64,000 nt of DNA. Origin: Sphingomonas spermidinifaciens (GTDB lineage Bacteria > Pseudomonadota > Alphaproteobacteria > Sphingomonadales > Sphingomonadaceae). Shown here piece after piece: positions 1 to 8,238 of this stretch (position 1 is its first letter; each line of letters begins with the position of its first letter). Where the stretch lies: the NCBI RefSeq assembly GCF_002351485.1, contig NZ_NWMW01000001.1, positions 558,001 through 622,000 of the forward strand, written 5' to 3'. Made by a program: the position numbers and the translations under genes. The notes under the pieces were generated by a model. It was not told the origin of the DNA. It was given only the letters and a program-made list of their open reading frames with translations, and made no database searches.

Positions 1-1141
1 GCGCGCGGCGGCCGCTGGCGTCAGGGGCGCCGAGGCGCATCTTCGTCACGCGCACGCCCTCGACATGGCCCTCGGCCGCGGCATCGAACGCTTCTGGCGC
101 GGCAAGCCAGACGAACTCGACGCCCTCCTCCTCGGCATTGGCCACCTCGCGCTGGCTGCCGGGCATGTTGGCCCGGTCGCGGCGATAGAGGCACTTCACC
201 GACTTCGCCCCTTGGCGCACCGCAGTCCGCACGCAGTCCATCGCGGTGTCGCCGCCGCCGATCACGACCACGTCCTTGCCCTCGGCATTCAGGCTGCCGT
301 CGTCCCACGCCGCCACCGGATCGCCGAAGCTCTTGCGGTTCGAGGTGATGAGATAGTCGAGCGCATCGACCACCCCGCCCGCCCCCACGCCCGGTGCCTT
401 GATCGCGCGCGGCTTGTAGACGCCCGTCGCGATGAGGATCGCGTCGTGCCGCGACCGCAGCTCGTCCAGGGTCGCATCGCGGCCGACCTCAAACCCCTCA
501 TGAAAGACGATACCGCCCGCCTTCAGCCGATCGACGCGGCGGGTGACGACATGCTTCTCGAGCTTGAAGCCGGGGATACCGTAGGTCAGCAACCCGCCGG
601 CGCGATCATGCCGGTCATAGACGTGGACCTCGTATCCGGCGACGCGCAGATATTCGGCGGTCGTCAGCCCCGCAGGTCCTGCACCGATCACGCCCACCGA
701 CTGGCCGCGGGCGCGGCCCGGCACCAGCGGCTCGACCCAGCCCTCTTCCCACGCGGTGTCGGTGATGTACTTCTCGACCGAGCCGATCGTGACCGATCCG
801 TGGCCGGAGAACTCGATCACACAATTGCCCTCGCACAGCCGATCCTGCGGACAGATGCGCCCGCAGATCTCGGGCATGGTCGAGGTGGCGTTGGACAGCT
901 CATACGCCTCGCGCAGCCGTCCCTCGGCGGTCAGGCGCAGCCAGTCCGGAATGTGGTTGTGAAGCGGGCAGTGCACCGAGCAATAGGGCACCCCGCACTG
1001 TGAACAGCGACCCGCCTGCTCCCCCGCCTTTGGCGGCGCGAAGCGGTCGGCGATCTCGCGAAAGTCGCGATTACGCTCGTCGGCGGCGCGCTTAGATGGA
1101 TAATCCTGCGCGGTTTCGACAAATTTGAGCGTGGCAGTCAT
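1..1141 (-). CDS. gltD: Glutamate synthase (NADPH) small subunit, 3' end cut by window edge
   Basis: The protein passes electrons from NADPH through FAD and Fe-S centres to the large GOGAT subunit in ammonium assimilation. Reading leftward from the ATG at 1141 gives MTATLKFVETAQDYP. A cysteine-rich Fe-S region follows (CSQCGVPYCSVHCPLH, then CGRICPQDRLCEGNC), then the FAD-binding GAGPAGLTTAEYL and the NADPH-binding VIGGGDTAMDCVRTAVRQGA motifs. About 380 residues are present and the C-terminus runs off the left edge. The order of cofactor motifs is standard for GltD. The gltB partner is not in the window and may lie to the left. Closely related FeS/FAD oxidoreductases (for example PreT-like proteins) are less likely given the full N-terminal cysteine pattern. 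Confidence 0.93.
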   Translation of the reverse strand, partial: MTATLKFVETAQDYPSKRAADERNRDFREIADRFAPPKAGEQAGRCSQCGVPYCSVHCPLHNHIPDWLRLTAEGRLREAYELSNATSTMPEICGRICPQDRLCEGNCVIEFSGHGSVTIGSVEKYITDTAWEEGWVEPLVPGRARGQSVGVIGAGPAGLTTAEYLRVAGYEVHVYDRHDRAGGLLTYGIPGFKLEKHVVTRRVDRLKAGGIVFHEGFEVGRDATLDELRSRHDAILIATGVYKPRAIKAPGVGAGGVVDALDYLITSNRKSFGDPVAAWDDGSLNAEGKDVVVIGGGDTAMDCVRTAVRQGAKSVKCLYRRDRANMPGSQREVANAEEEGVEFVWLAAPEAFDAAAEGHVEGVRVTKMRLGAPDASGRRA

Positions 1142-1302
1142 CTCGCGTCCCTCTCGATCCGGAGGCGCGTATAATTTCAATCGGTCACGCTGTCACGCAC
1201 AAAACCGTAATTAGGTAAGCAATACAGACCCACTTACTTGTAATCTGCTGAAGGCTTGATCTCCTAAGCGTTCACAGCAAATCCAATAGGTCCGATCCGG
1301 TA

Positions 1303-2103
1303 TCAGCGCGCGAGCAACCAGATCAGCGCGGCGCTTCCCACGACGATCCGATACCAGGCGAACGGCGCAAACCCGTAGCGTGAAACCAGCGCAACGAATG
1401 CCTTGACCACCAGCAGCGCCACGACGAACGCCGCGCCGAAGCCGATGGCGATCGCGTGCAGGTCGTCGAAGCTCAGCAGCGCGCGGTCCTTCCACAAGGC
1501 GTAGGTCGTCGCCGCGACCATGGTTGGCACCGCGAGAAAGAAGCTGAACTCGGCCGCAGTCTTGCGTTCGACACCCATCAAGAGCGCGCCCATGATCGTC
1601 GCGCCCGACCGGCTGACGCCCGGCACCATCGCCATGCACTGGACGACGCCGATCGCGCCCGCGGTGCCGAGCGGCATTGCCTCGACACTGGCGACGCGCA
1701 CGCGCTTCACCATCCGCTCGATCGCGAGGATCGCGACGCCGCCGACGATCAACGCGACCGCGACGATCACCGGCGTCTGCATCGCCGCGCGCACCACGTC
1801 GTAAGCGACGACGCCGATCACCAGCGCCGGCGCGAAGCCGACCAGAATGTTGCGTACGAACCGCCACGCATCGGCGCGCCCCGCCAACATCCCCGTGCCG
1901 ACGTTCCAGAAGCGCCGCCAATAGACGACCAGCACCGCCAAAATCGCACCGAGCTGGATCGCGATCTTGAACGCGACCGAACTCGCATCGTTGAAGCCCA
2001 GCAGCTCGCCCGCCAGGATCAGATGGCCGGTCGACGACACCGGCAGGAACTCGGTCAGCCCCTCGATCGCGCCCAGCAGGAGAACCGTCAGTAACTCGCC
2101 CAT
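1303..2103 (-). CDS. uppP: Undecaprenyl-diphosphatase
   Basis: This 266-residue integral membrane enzyme dephosphorylates undecaprenyl diphosphate to recycle the lipid carrier of peptidoglycan synthesis; the family is also called BacA and is linked to bacitracin tolerance. The start chosen is ATG at 2103, giving MGELLTVLLLGAIEGLTEFL. The two family signatures are intact: EGLTEFLPVSSTGH at about residues 14-27 and PGVSRSGATI near 160. Several hydrophobic segments alternate with short loops as expected. Length matches the family. An upstream in-frame extension is possible but has low-complexity Arg-rich composition and no conserved content. The NAD-binding gene follows 37 bp upstream on the same strand, so the two may be cotranscribed. 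Confidence 0.95.
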   Translation of the reverse strand: MGELLTVLLLGAIEGLTEFLPVSSTGHLILAGELLGFNDASSVAFKIAIQLGAILAVLVVYWRRFWNVGTGMLAGRADAWRFVRNILVGFAPALVIGVVAYDVVRAAMQTPVIVAVALIVGGVAILAIERMVKRVRVASVEAMPLGTAGAIGVVQCMAMVPGVSRSGATIMGALLMGVERKTAAEFSFFLAVPTMVAATTYALWKDRALLSFDDLHAIAIGFGAAFVVALLVVKAFVALVSRYGFAPFAWYRIVVGSAALIWLLAR

Positions 2104-2140
2104 GCAATCCCCCGCCGGCGCTTGAAACAGATATAAAGGT

Positions 2141-3079
2141 TCAGGCCGGGTGGCCGGTCTGTCCGAAACGCCCCTGTCGGCGATAGAGCACCAGCCACCC
2201 CGGCGCGACCGCGCCCAGCGGCGTCGGCGCGATGCCGAACGAAGAGAACCCCGCTGCCCCGTCGGCCACAACATTGTCGCGCTGAAGCATCAGCCACTGG
2301 TCGCGCGTGATCGGCGCGCCGGGCAGCCTGCCCAGGCTCGCCAGCGCCGCGCCGGCAACGTCGGGCAGCGGCGCGAAGGTCTTCCGTCGGCCAGTCGCGT
2401 CGGCGATCCAGCGATGCAGGTCGAGCATCGACAAGACCTCCGGTCCGCCAAGCTCGTAGGTATGGCCGCCGTGCGCCTTGGTGTCGGCGATTGACGCCGC
2501 CGCGGCACGGGCGACGTCTACGACGTGAACGGGCTGGAACTTCGCCCCGGGCTTGAGCACCGGGATGACGGGCAGCGGCCCCGCGATCAGCGCGGCGAAA
2601 CGATTGACGAACTGGTCTTCGCGCCCGAACACGACCGAGGGGCGCAGGATCGTCGCGGTCGGGAACGCGGCCTTCACCGCCGCCTCGCCCTCGGCCTTGC
2701 TGCGGCCGTAGCGCGACGCGCTCGCCGGATCGGCACCGATGGCCGAGACATGGACGAGCGCCCCTGCCCCCGCAGCGGCGGTCGCCTCGGCCACCAGCCG
2801 CGCACCGTCGACCTGGATGCGCTGATAGTCGGTGAAGGTGCCGACGAGGTTCACTACCGCATCGGCGCCGTCGACGGCTCGTGCGATCGTGTCTGGCCGT
2901 GTCACGTCGGCACCGACGAACTGCACCTGGCCGAGGCCGCCCAAGGGCTTCAGGAAAAAGGCCCGCCGCGGGTCGCGCTGAGCGATCCGAACGCGCGCGC
3001 CCGTCGCCATCAGTTCCTGCGCAACATAGCGCCCGACGAAGCCGCCGCCGCCGAAAAGGGTGATGAGCTTGTCCCGCAT
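2141..3079 (-). CDS. NDUFA9-like NAD(P)-binding protein (atypical SDR family)
   Basis: The 312-residue protein begins MRDKLITLFGGGGFVGRYVA, with a glycine-rich Rossmann motif at residues 8-15 typical of complex I NDUFA9/39 kDa-like atypical short-chain dehydrogenases. Further family features are ADVTRPDTIARAVDGADAVVNLVG at about 60-85 and the sequence HVSAIGADPASASRYGRSKAEGE, which carries the Y-x3-K pair, at about 115-140. In alphaproteobacteria such proteins are commonly annotated as complex I NDUFA9 subunit family proteins; the reaction catalysed is not established. ATG at 3079 fits the conserved N-terminus better than an upstream in-frame start that would add an Arg-rich leader. The gene precedes uppP in the same direction. 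Confidence 0.85.
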   Translation of the reverse strand: MRDKLITLFGGGGFVGRYVAQELMATGARVRIAQRDPRRAFFLKPLGGLGQVQFVGADVTRPDTIARAVDGADAVVNLVGTFTDYQRIQVDGARLVAEATAAAGAGALVHVSAIGADPASASRYGRSKAEGEAAVKAAFPTATILRPSVVFGREDQFVNRFAALIAGPLPVIPVLKPGAKFQPVHVVDVARAAAASIADTKAHGGHTYELGGPEVLSMLDLHRWIADATGRRKTFAPLPDVAGAALASLGRLPGAPITRDQWLMLQRDNVVADGAAGFSSFGIAPTPLGAVAPGWLVLYRRQGRFGQTGHPA

Positions 3080-3188
3080 GGTCGTCAAAACTGCCTTTCG
3101 CACCCGTCGATTGCGCCCCGCAATGCCGCGTCCCAACCCAAACGGCAAGCCGCGAGCAAGGCTCCGCATTTTTTACCGCCAAAGTGCG

Positions 3189-3218
3189 TTGACAACCCCG
3201 CACCCCCTCCCCTAGAGG
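3189..3218 (+). promoter_or_regulatory. Probable tRNA-Leu promoter
   Basis: A perfect TTGACA -35 hexamer at 3189-3194 is followed after 18 bp by TAGAGG at 3213-3218, a weak -10 match. The tRNA begins 16 bp later. Position and spacing suit a housekeeping sigma promoter for a stable RNA. Confidence 0.55.
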
Positions 3219-3234
3219 CGCCGGCCTACCCCGT

Positions 3235-3321
3235 GCCCAGATGGCGGAATTGGTAGACGCACCAGCTTCAGGTGCTGGCGCTCGCAAGGGCGTGGAGGTT
3301 CGAGTCCTCTTCTGGGCACCA
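3235..3321 (+). tRNA. tRNA-Leu (anticodon CAG)
   Basis: An 87-nt type II tRNA with encoded CCA. The acceptor stem GCCCAGA (3235-3241) pairs with TCTGGGC (3311-3317), the discriminator is A3318 and CCA is at 3319-3321. The anticodon stem is CCAGC/GCTGG around the loop TTCAGGT, which puts the anticodon CAG at 3269-3271. The T-arm carries GTTCGAGTC. The long variable arm (GCTCGCAAGGGC region) is as expected for leucine tRNA. An integrase gene starts 167 bp downstream in the same direction, so the tRNA 3' end is the likely integration site. Confidence 0.97.
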
Positions 3322-3352
3322 TTTGTTCTTCCGAGGACATCCGAGAACGGCA

Positions 3353-3380
3353 AAAAAACGGCAGATTTCCGCCGTTTTTT
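3353..3380 (+). terminator. Rho-independent terminator after tRNA-Leu
   Basis: The stem AAAAAACGGC (3353-3362) pairs with GCCGTTTTTT (3371-3380) around an 8-nt loop, so a GC core is followed by six T residues. The A-run on the other side makes it potentially bidirectional. It lies between the tRNA and the integrase and so would sit on the element side of an att site in the tRNA 3' end. Confidence 0.8.
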
Positions 3381-3445
3381 GTGCTATGACCGTCCGGTCA
3401 AATCCGGGCTGTTCCGGCACCAATCGGGAACAAAGTTGGTATTCT

Positions 3446-3488
3446 TGATGGTATCGGTGGCCCCTGATGGACAGGGACGATACCATCA
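3446..3488. repeat. 11-bp perfect inverted repeat spanning the integrase translation start
   Basis: TGATGGTATCG (3446-3456) and CGATACCATCA (3478-3488) are exact reverse complements separated by 21 nt. The right arm ends on the A of the integrase ATG (3488), and the candidate Shine-Dalgarno AGGGA lies in the loop next to that arm. It could be an operator for an element regulator, an arm-type recombinase site, or an mRNA hairpin limiting integrase translation. Confidence 0.6.
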
Positions 3489-4717
3489 TGGGAAAGCTTT
3501 TCGCCACGACCGTCGCCAACGCCAAACCGAGGGAGCGCGACTACAAGCTGTCCGACGGCGAAGGCCTCTACCTTCTCGTCAAGGCTAACGGCCGCAAGCT
3601 GTGGCGACTCAATTATCGCCATCTCGACAAGCAGCGGACGCTTTCCTTCGGCGCATGGCCGGAGGTCAGCCTCGTCGATGCGCGCGGGCAGCGCGACGAC
3701 GCGCGGCGGATGATCGCCGCCGGCCGCGACCCGTCGCATGAAGCCAAGCTCGCCGCGGCACGGGAGAAGCTGTCCGAGGAGAACAGCTTTAAGCTGGTCG
3801 CCGAGGAATGGATCGCCAAGAACGAACGCGAGGGGATGGCGGAGGTCACGCTGAGCAAGGTCCGCTGGCTACTTGCCAAGGCCTACCCCAAGCTCGGCAA
3901 CCGCCCGATCGCGAAGATCACCGCACAGGAAGTGCTCGCCGTGCTCCGTTCGATCGAGGCCACCGGCCGCTACGAAAGCGCGCGCCGGATGCGCAGCGTG
4001 CTGAGCCGGATCTTCCGCTACGCGATTGCCACGACGCGGGCCGAGCACGACCCGGCGCGCGACCTTCGCGGCGCGCTTACCGTTCCCAAGGTGAAGCACC
4101 TCGCCGCGATCACCACGGAGAAGGGCGCGGGCGAGCTGATGCGGGCGATCGAAGGCTACAGCGGCCACGCGATCACGCTCTATGCGCTCAGGCTCTCCGC
4201 CCATCTGTTCGTCAGGCCCGGGGAACTGCGGCAGGCCGAATGGAGCGAGTTCGACTTCGAGCGCGCGGTCTGGGCGATCCCGGCGGAAAAGATGAAGATG
4301 CGCCGGCCGCACCGCGTTCCGCTCTCGACCCAGGTCATCGGTCTGTTCGAGGAACTGTACGAACTTACCGGCACCTGGCGCTACTGCTTCCCGTCCTTCC
4401 GCTCGCCGCGCCGTCCGATGTCGGAGAACACGGTGAATGCGGCGCTTCGCGTGCTCGGCTTCAAGCACGACGAGATGACCGCGCATGGCTTCCGCGCAAT
4501 GGCGGCGACACTCCTGAACGAAGCGGGCCTGTTCAACCCGGACGCGATCGAACGCCAGCTCGCGCACATGGAAAACAACGGCGTGCGCCGGGCCTATACC
4601 CGCGGCGAATATTGGGATGAGCGGGTGCGGATGATGCAGCACTGGTCCGATCACCTCGACCATCTCCGGGACGGCGCAAAGGTCCTGAAGCCGAACTTCG
4701 GCGCGCGGCGCACCTAG
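3488..4717 (+). CDS. P4-type tyrosine recombinase (integrase)
   Basis: The 409-residue site-specific recombinase would integrate and excise the element at tRNA-Leu. The N-terminal DUF4102-like region (residues 5-90) reads KLSDGEGLYLLVKANG. It is followed by a core-binding segment and the catalytic domain. Catalytic residues visible are R243 in the RPGEL motif, H333 and R336 in HGFR, H360 in AHMENN, and the nucleophile Y370 in AYTRGEYW. The start MGKLFATTV at 3488 is preferred over an in-frame ATG at 3467 because family members begin close to the conserved TD/AK segment. The gene reads away from the tRNA, as is usual for this family. An inverted repeat covers the start codon. Intact catalytic residues suggest an active enzyme. 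Confidence 0.95.
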   Translation: MGKLFATTVANAKPRERDYKLSDGEGLYLLVKANGRKLWRLNYRHLDKQRTLSFGAWPEVSLVDARGQRDDARRMIAAGRDPSHEAKLAAAREKLSEENSFKLVAEEWIAKNEREGMAEVTLSKVRWLLAKAYPKLGNRPIAKITAQEVLAVLRSIEATGRYESARRMRSVLSRIFRYAIATTRAEHDPARDLRGALTVPKVKHLAAITTEKGAGELMRAIEGYSGHAITLYALRLSAHLFVRPGELRQAEWSEFDFERAVWAIPAEKMKMRRPHRVPLSTQVIGLFEELYELTGTWRYCFPSFRSPRRPMSENTVNAALRVLGFKHDEMTAHGFRAMAATLLNEAGLFNPDAIERQLAHMENNGVRRAYTRGEYWDERVRMMQHWSDHLDHLRDGAKVLKPNFGARRT

Positions 4718-4726
4718 CTCGACCCT

Positions 4727-5875
4727 TCACTCTCCGGGGTAGGTCCACAAGGTCACCTCGGCGATCGATTCCAGGATCGAGCCGGGATCGCTGCCGAGCC
4801 GGTCATGTTCGTCGACCTTCCGCTCCGCCCAGGCGAGCCAGTCTGTGGTTTCGATGCCGGCGACCGGTGGCGAACCGGGCGGCACCCACTCCCGCAAGGC
4901 CGCGAGGAACGCCCGGGCGAGCTCGGCCTCGCGCCAGGCGGAAGCCAGTTCGAGCAGGCGCCGGAAACGTGCGGCGTCGAGCCTTTGGGCATTCTCGCGC
5001 TCGCGCCGTTCGCGGGCAGCGATCTCGCTCCGGCGGCGTTCTTCCTCCCTTTCCCTGCGAAGCTGCTCCAGCGCCGGGAATGCCACCATGATCCCGGCGA
5101 CGATATCGTCGAGCTGCTGTTCGAGGGTTGCGCGCTTTGAATCTTCCCATTCAGAGCGCGTTCCCCGCGGAAGCCAGGTCTTGATCTCGAAGACCAGCGC
5201 GTCGGTTTCGTAGAGTTCATAAACCCACTGCGCGTCCGCTACGCGCCAGCGCAGTTCGTCCGCCGTAGGCTGGCGCTGTCCACGCTTGAGCCGATATCGC
5301 AGCTGAAACGTAAGTTGCTCGCCGGCGCGCACCATCAGCAATTCGCGGCGATCGCCCTTTTTGACCTGCACGCCCTGCTTCTCGACCGCCTTGAAGATCG
5401 CGTCGGCAAGACGGAGCCGCCTGCGGTCGGCCGGGGTCAGCGGCATCGGCATGACAAGACGCTTCAGACGGGTGTCGTAAACCTTGTCCTTCTTGCGGAC
5501 CTGCTGTTCGCGAGTGGCAATCCATTCGGCGACCAGCGGGTGTGGACGAACAAGCCGCTCGGCGACCTGCAGCTTCGGCGCAACCGCCGCTGCTCTTGGT
5601 GGCGCGATTTCCTTTTTACTGGCGGTTGGTGGCTTTGAAGGAATGGAAACCGTTTCAGACACCCCCGCCGGCGGGGCCAGGAGCGGATGCACCCGCACGG
5701 CTTTGCCGAGTTCCAATCGGGTCCAATGGCCCTGATCCGGGCGCGGAACATGATGCGCATCGCAGATCTGGGCGAGGCGCGCGCCCGCAATGCCGAATTG
5801 CGCGGCGACCCTTTTGAGCGGCGCAGCCCATACGAGTTCATAGAGTTCGGCGCGTGTGAGGGAAACCTGCGGCAA
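4727..5875 (-). CDS. Uncharacterised integrase-adjacent protein with N-terminal HTH-like segment
   Basis: The 382-residue protein converges on the integrase with a 9-bp gap. Its first 60 residues (LTRAELYELVWAAPLKRVAA, then QFGIAGARLAQICDAHHVPR) look like a helix-turn-helix module, and the following DQGHWTRLELGKAV stretch recurs in uncharacterised proteins near integrases. A Pro/Ala/Lys linker (about 70-100) leads to a charged, largely helical region with REREEERRRSEIAARERRER near 280, likely coiled coil. No enzymatic motif was recognised. The first codon is TTG at 5875 and no ATG lies nearby, so the start is uncertain. It could be an element regulator, but that is only inference from the HTH-like start and position. 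Confidence 0.7.
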   Translation of the reverse strand: MPQVSLTRAELYELVWAAPLKRVAAQFGIAGARLAQICDAHHVPRPDQGHWTRLELGKAVRVHPLLAPPAGVSETVSIPSKPPTASKKEIAPPRAAAVAPKLQVAERLVRPHPLVAEWIATREQQVRKKDKVYDTRLKRLVMPMPLTPADRRRLRLADAIFKAVEKQGVQVKKGDRRELLMVRAGEQLTFQLRYRLKRGQRQPTADELRWRVADAQWVYELYETDALVFEIKTWLPRGTRSEWEDSKRATLEQQLDDIVAGIMVAFPALEQLRREREEERRRSEIAARERRERENAQRLDAARFRRLLELASAWREAELARAFLAALREWVPPGSPPVAGIETTDWLAWAERKVDEHDRLGSDPGSILESIAEVTLWTYPGE

Positions 5876-5996
5876 TAGAATCGCACCGATGTCTTGGGGC
5901 TACGACGTAGTTGACGACCGAGGAACGAGAGACCCTGGCGAAAAGTAGGAGAGCCGTGGATCGGAAATGCGCAACGTTCGGCCGGGGACCTGCGGT

Positions 5997-6845
5997 CTAC
6001 CGATCCAATGTGACATGCGAAATGCGCTCGACCACCTGGCGCGTCACCCGCGACGGCACCGCCAAACCGATACCGACGTTGCCGCCGCCGGGAGCAATGA
6101 TCGCGCTGTTCACGCCGATCGCCTCACCGCGCATGTTGATGAGAGGGCCGCCGGAATTACCCGGGTTGATCGGCGCGTCGGTCTGAACGTAGCGCGGACC
6201 GCCTTCAGACGGCGCGCGCAAGGCGCTGACGATGCCGGCCGTGACGGTCTGGCCCACCTCGAACGGATTGCCGATGGCGACAACATAGTCCCCGACCCGC
6301 GTCCGGTCGGAATCGCCGAGCGGAATCTGCTTCAGGCCGCGTGCAGGAATGCGCAGCACGGCGATATCGGTGGCGGGATCGCTGCCGAGGAACTCGGCTT
6401 CGACCTGACGATCACCCAGGCCGACGGCTATGGCGCGGGCGTTCTCGACGACATGGTGGTTCGTGACCACCAGTCCGCGTGCCGCATCGACCACGAACCC
6501 AGAGCCCGCCGATATCCGCGGCGCCAGAGCCTCATCGGGCACACCGAGGAAGAAGCGATAGTAGGGATCGCGCAGGAGGGGGTTCTGCGCATAGGGCGAG
6601 GCCTGCAATACCGCCACGTTGACCACGGCGGGCGCGACCCGCGCAACGAGCGGAGCGACCGTCAGTCGGTTGAGCGGAACCGCATCGGTCGGGGCGGGTG
6701 CACTGCCCGCCACCGTGGCCGTTTCGGGCCCGGCCTCGAGCCAGGCTACCGCGGCCCCGCCCGCCAGACCGGAGGCCAGCCCGGTCGCGACCAGCAAGGC
6801 CAGCCAGCTGCGCGGCAGGCGCAAACCCGGTGCGCGCGGGCTCAC
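5997..6845 (-). CDS. Periplasmic DegP/DegQ-like trypsin-type serine protease without PDZ domain
   Basis: The 282-residue protein is an HtrA-type protease expected to act on misfolded proteins in the periplasm. An N-terminal hydrophobic segment (SWLALLVATGLASGLAGGAA) acts as signal or anchor. The triad is visible: His in VVTNHHVV, Asp in DPATDIAVLRI and Ser in PINPGNSGGPL. The chain ends shortly after the protease domain with no PDZ domain, unlike full DegP. The start is taken as GTG at 6845 because it overlaps the stop of the hdeD-like gene as GTGA, a classic coupled start. A chaperone/protease partner to HdeD and Hsp20 fits the surrounding stress genes. A DegS-like sensor role is an alternative. 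Confidence 0.88.
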   Translation of the reverse strand: MSPRAPGLRLPRSWLALLVATGLASGLAGGAAVAWLEAGPETATVAGSAPAPTDAVPLNRLTVAPLVARVAPAVVNVAVLQASPYAQNPLLRDPYYRFFLGVPDEALAPRISAGSGFVVDAARGLVVTNHHVVENARAIAVGLGDRQVEAEFLGSDPATDIAVLRIPARGLKQIPLGDSDRTRVGDYVVAIGNPFEVGQTVTAGIVSALRAPSEGGPRYVQTDAPINPGNSGGPLINMRGEAIGVNSAIIAPGGGNVGIGLAVPSRVTRQVVERISHVTLDR

Positions 6846-7492
6846 AGGGTGTGGGCTCCTTCCTCCGGCTTCTTCTCCTCCTGGCGGCGCAACCGCAGGC
6901 CCAGGCCGATCAGCACGACGCCGGCGATGATCGCATAGCTGGCGATTACCCAGGCGACCGACAGGATCGTGGCAAAGGGTGTGACCGCGAGCGCCACCGG
7001 CACCGCCAACCCCAATACGATGGAGAGCGCACCCGACAGGCCGAGCAGCCACTCGCCTTCGATCTGCTTGCGCAGGCGGACCGCTGCGGCGATCTCCAGC
7101 ACGCCGGCCAGAATGGCCCACGCGCTCAGAATGCCAAGCGTCACCAAGGCATAGCTGACCGTCGCAGCAAAGGGCATCAGCACGAACAGCACCGCAACCG
7201 CGAGGCCGACGATGCCGCGCAGGACGAGCGCCCACCAGCGCTCCTCGTTGCGCGTTGCGCCCCTCACGCCGGCGATCGTGGAAAACAGGCCGTCGGCGCC
7301 GGCATAGGCGGCGAACACCATGGTGAAGGCAAACAGCGCGCTCACCGGAAACAGGACGGCCACCGCGCCCAGGAGAAGCGCGAGGAAGCCGCGGACGACG
7401 AACCATCCCCAGTTGCGGCTGAGCAGCGAAGCGCCGGCGCGGGCTTCGCCGCCCGCACCGGCATGGGTAGCATTGTGCGCGATTGTCGACAT
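6842..7492 (-). CDS. HdeD family membrane protein
   Basis: The 216-residue inner-membrane protein has six hydrophobic segments arranged as repeated two-helix units, the layout of the HdeD acid-resistance family (DUF308). Characteristic pieces are NWGWFVVRGFLALLLGAVAV near residue 28 and a later copy ending LLGLSGALSIVLGLAV. Its biochemical role in acid or heat stress is not known in detail. It starts with ATG at 7492, 12 bp after the YccA-like gene, and its stop overlaps the protease start by GTGA, so the three genes form one operon. Family members occur with Hsp20 and proteases on heat-resistance islands, which matches this neighbourhood. Confidence 0.88.
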   Translation of the reverse strand: MSTIAHNATHAGAGGEARAGASLLSRNWGWFVVRGFLALLLGAVAVLFPVSALFAFTMVFAAYAGADGLFSTIAGVRGATRNEERWWALVLRGIVGLAVAVLFVLMPFAATVSYALVTLGILSAWAILAGVLEIAAAVRLRKQIEGEWLLGLSGALSIVLGLAVPVALAVTPFATILSVAWVIASYAIIAGVVLIGLGLRLRRQEEKKPEEGAHTL

Positions 7493-7506
7493 GCCGCGGC
7501 TCTCCG

Positions 7507-8238
7507 TTACTCTTCGCGCTGCCCGAACAGGCCCAGCAGCAGCTGGAACAGGTTGATGAGGTTGAGGTAGAGCGACAGCGCGCCCATCACCGCCAGCTTG
7601 TCGGCGCGTTCACTGCCCGCATAGGCCAGGTACTCGCTCTTCAGCCGCTGGGTGTCCCAGGCGGTGAGGCCGGTGAACACCAGCACGCCGGCGATCGAGA
7701 AGACGAGCTGGAGCGTCGAGGACCCGACGACCAGGTTGACGAGGCTGGCGATGACGACGCCGATGAGGCCGACCATCAGGAAGGTCGACCAGCGCGACAG
7801 GTCGACATGGGTCGTGTAGCCCCACAGGCTCATGGCTGCGAAGATCGCCCCCGCGCTCGCAAAGGCCAGTGCGATGCTGGTGCCGGTGAAGACGAGGAAG
7901 ATGCTCGCCATCGACACGCCCATCACCGCCGCGAAGGCGTAGAAGGCCGTCCGGGCCTGTCCGATCGTCATCCGCTCGACCCGGAACGAGAAGAACAGCA
8001 CGAAAGCCAGCGGCGCGAAGATCGCCACCCATTTGAGCGGCGTGCCGAAGATCGGCTGATAGAGCGCGGGCGTGCTCGCGATCAGCAGCGCGGCGAGCGC
8101 CGTGATGCCGAGGCCCAGCGCCATGTTGCGATAGACGCCGAGCATGTGCCGGCGCAGGCCCTCGTCGTACACAGTGGCGCTTGCCGCGCGCGCAGACGAA
8201 GGCGGCGGATAAGTAACGGGATCAAATGGTCTGTTCAT
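7507..8238 (-). CDS. Bax inhibitor-1/YccA family membrane protein
   Basis: The 243-residue polytopic protein has about seven membrane segments. After a soluble N-terminus (MNRPFDPVTYPPPS) come GLGITALAALLIASTPALYQ and further hydrophobic helices. The region VFTGLTAWDTQRLKSEYLAY contains the family's conserved T-x-x-D-T-Q motif. In Escherichia coli YccA modulates the membrane protease FtsH; other members are proton-leak or calcium channels. Start ATG at 8238 has GGAG upstream on the minus strand. It is the first gene of a three-gene minus-strand operon with HdeD and the protease, and is divergent from the hsp20 genes. Confidence 0.9.
   Translation of the reverse strand: MNRPFDPVTYPPPSSARAASATVYDEGLRRHMLGVYRNMALGLGITALAALLIASTPALYQPIFGTPLKWVAIFAPLAFVLFFSFRVERMTIGQARTAFYAFAAVMGVSMASIFLVFTGTSIALAFASAGAIFAAMSLWGYTTHVDLSRWSTFLMVGLIGVVIASLVNLVVGSSTLQLVFSIAGVLVFTGLTAWDTQRLKSEYLAYAGSERADKLAVMGALSLYLNLINLFQLLLGLFGQREE

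Noticed and set aside
2088..3353. 421-codon minus-strand frame spanning the tRNA-Leu
   Set aside because: It runs through a tRNA gene and is a shadow of the NDUFA9-like gene.
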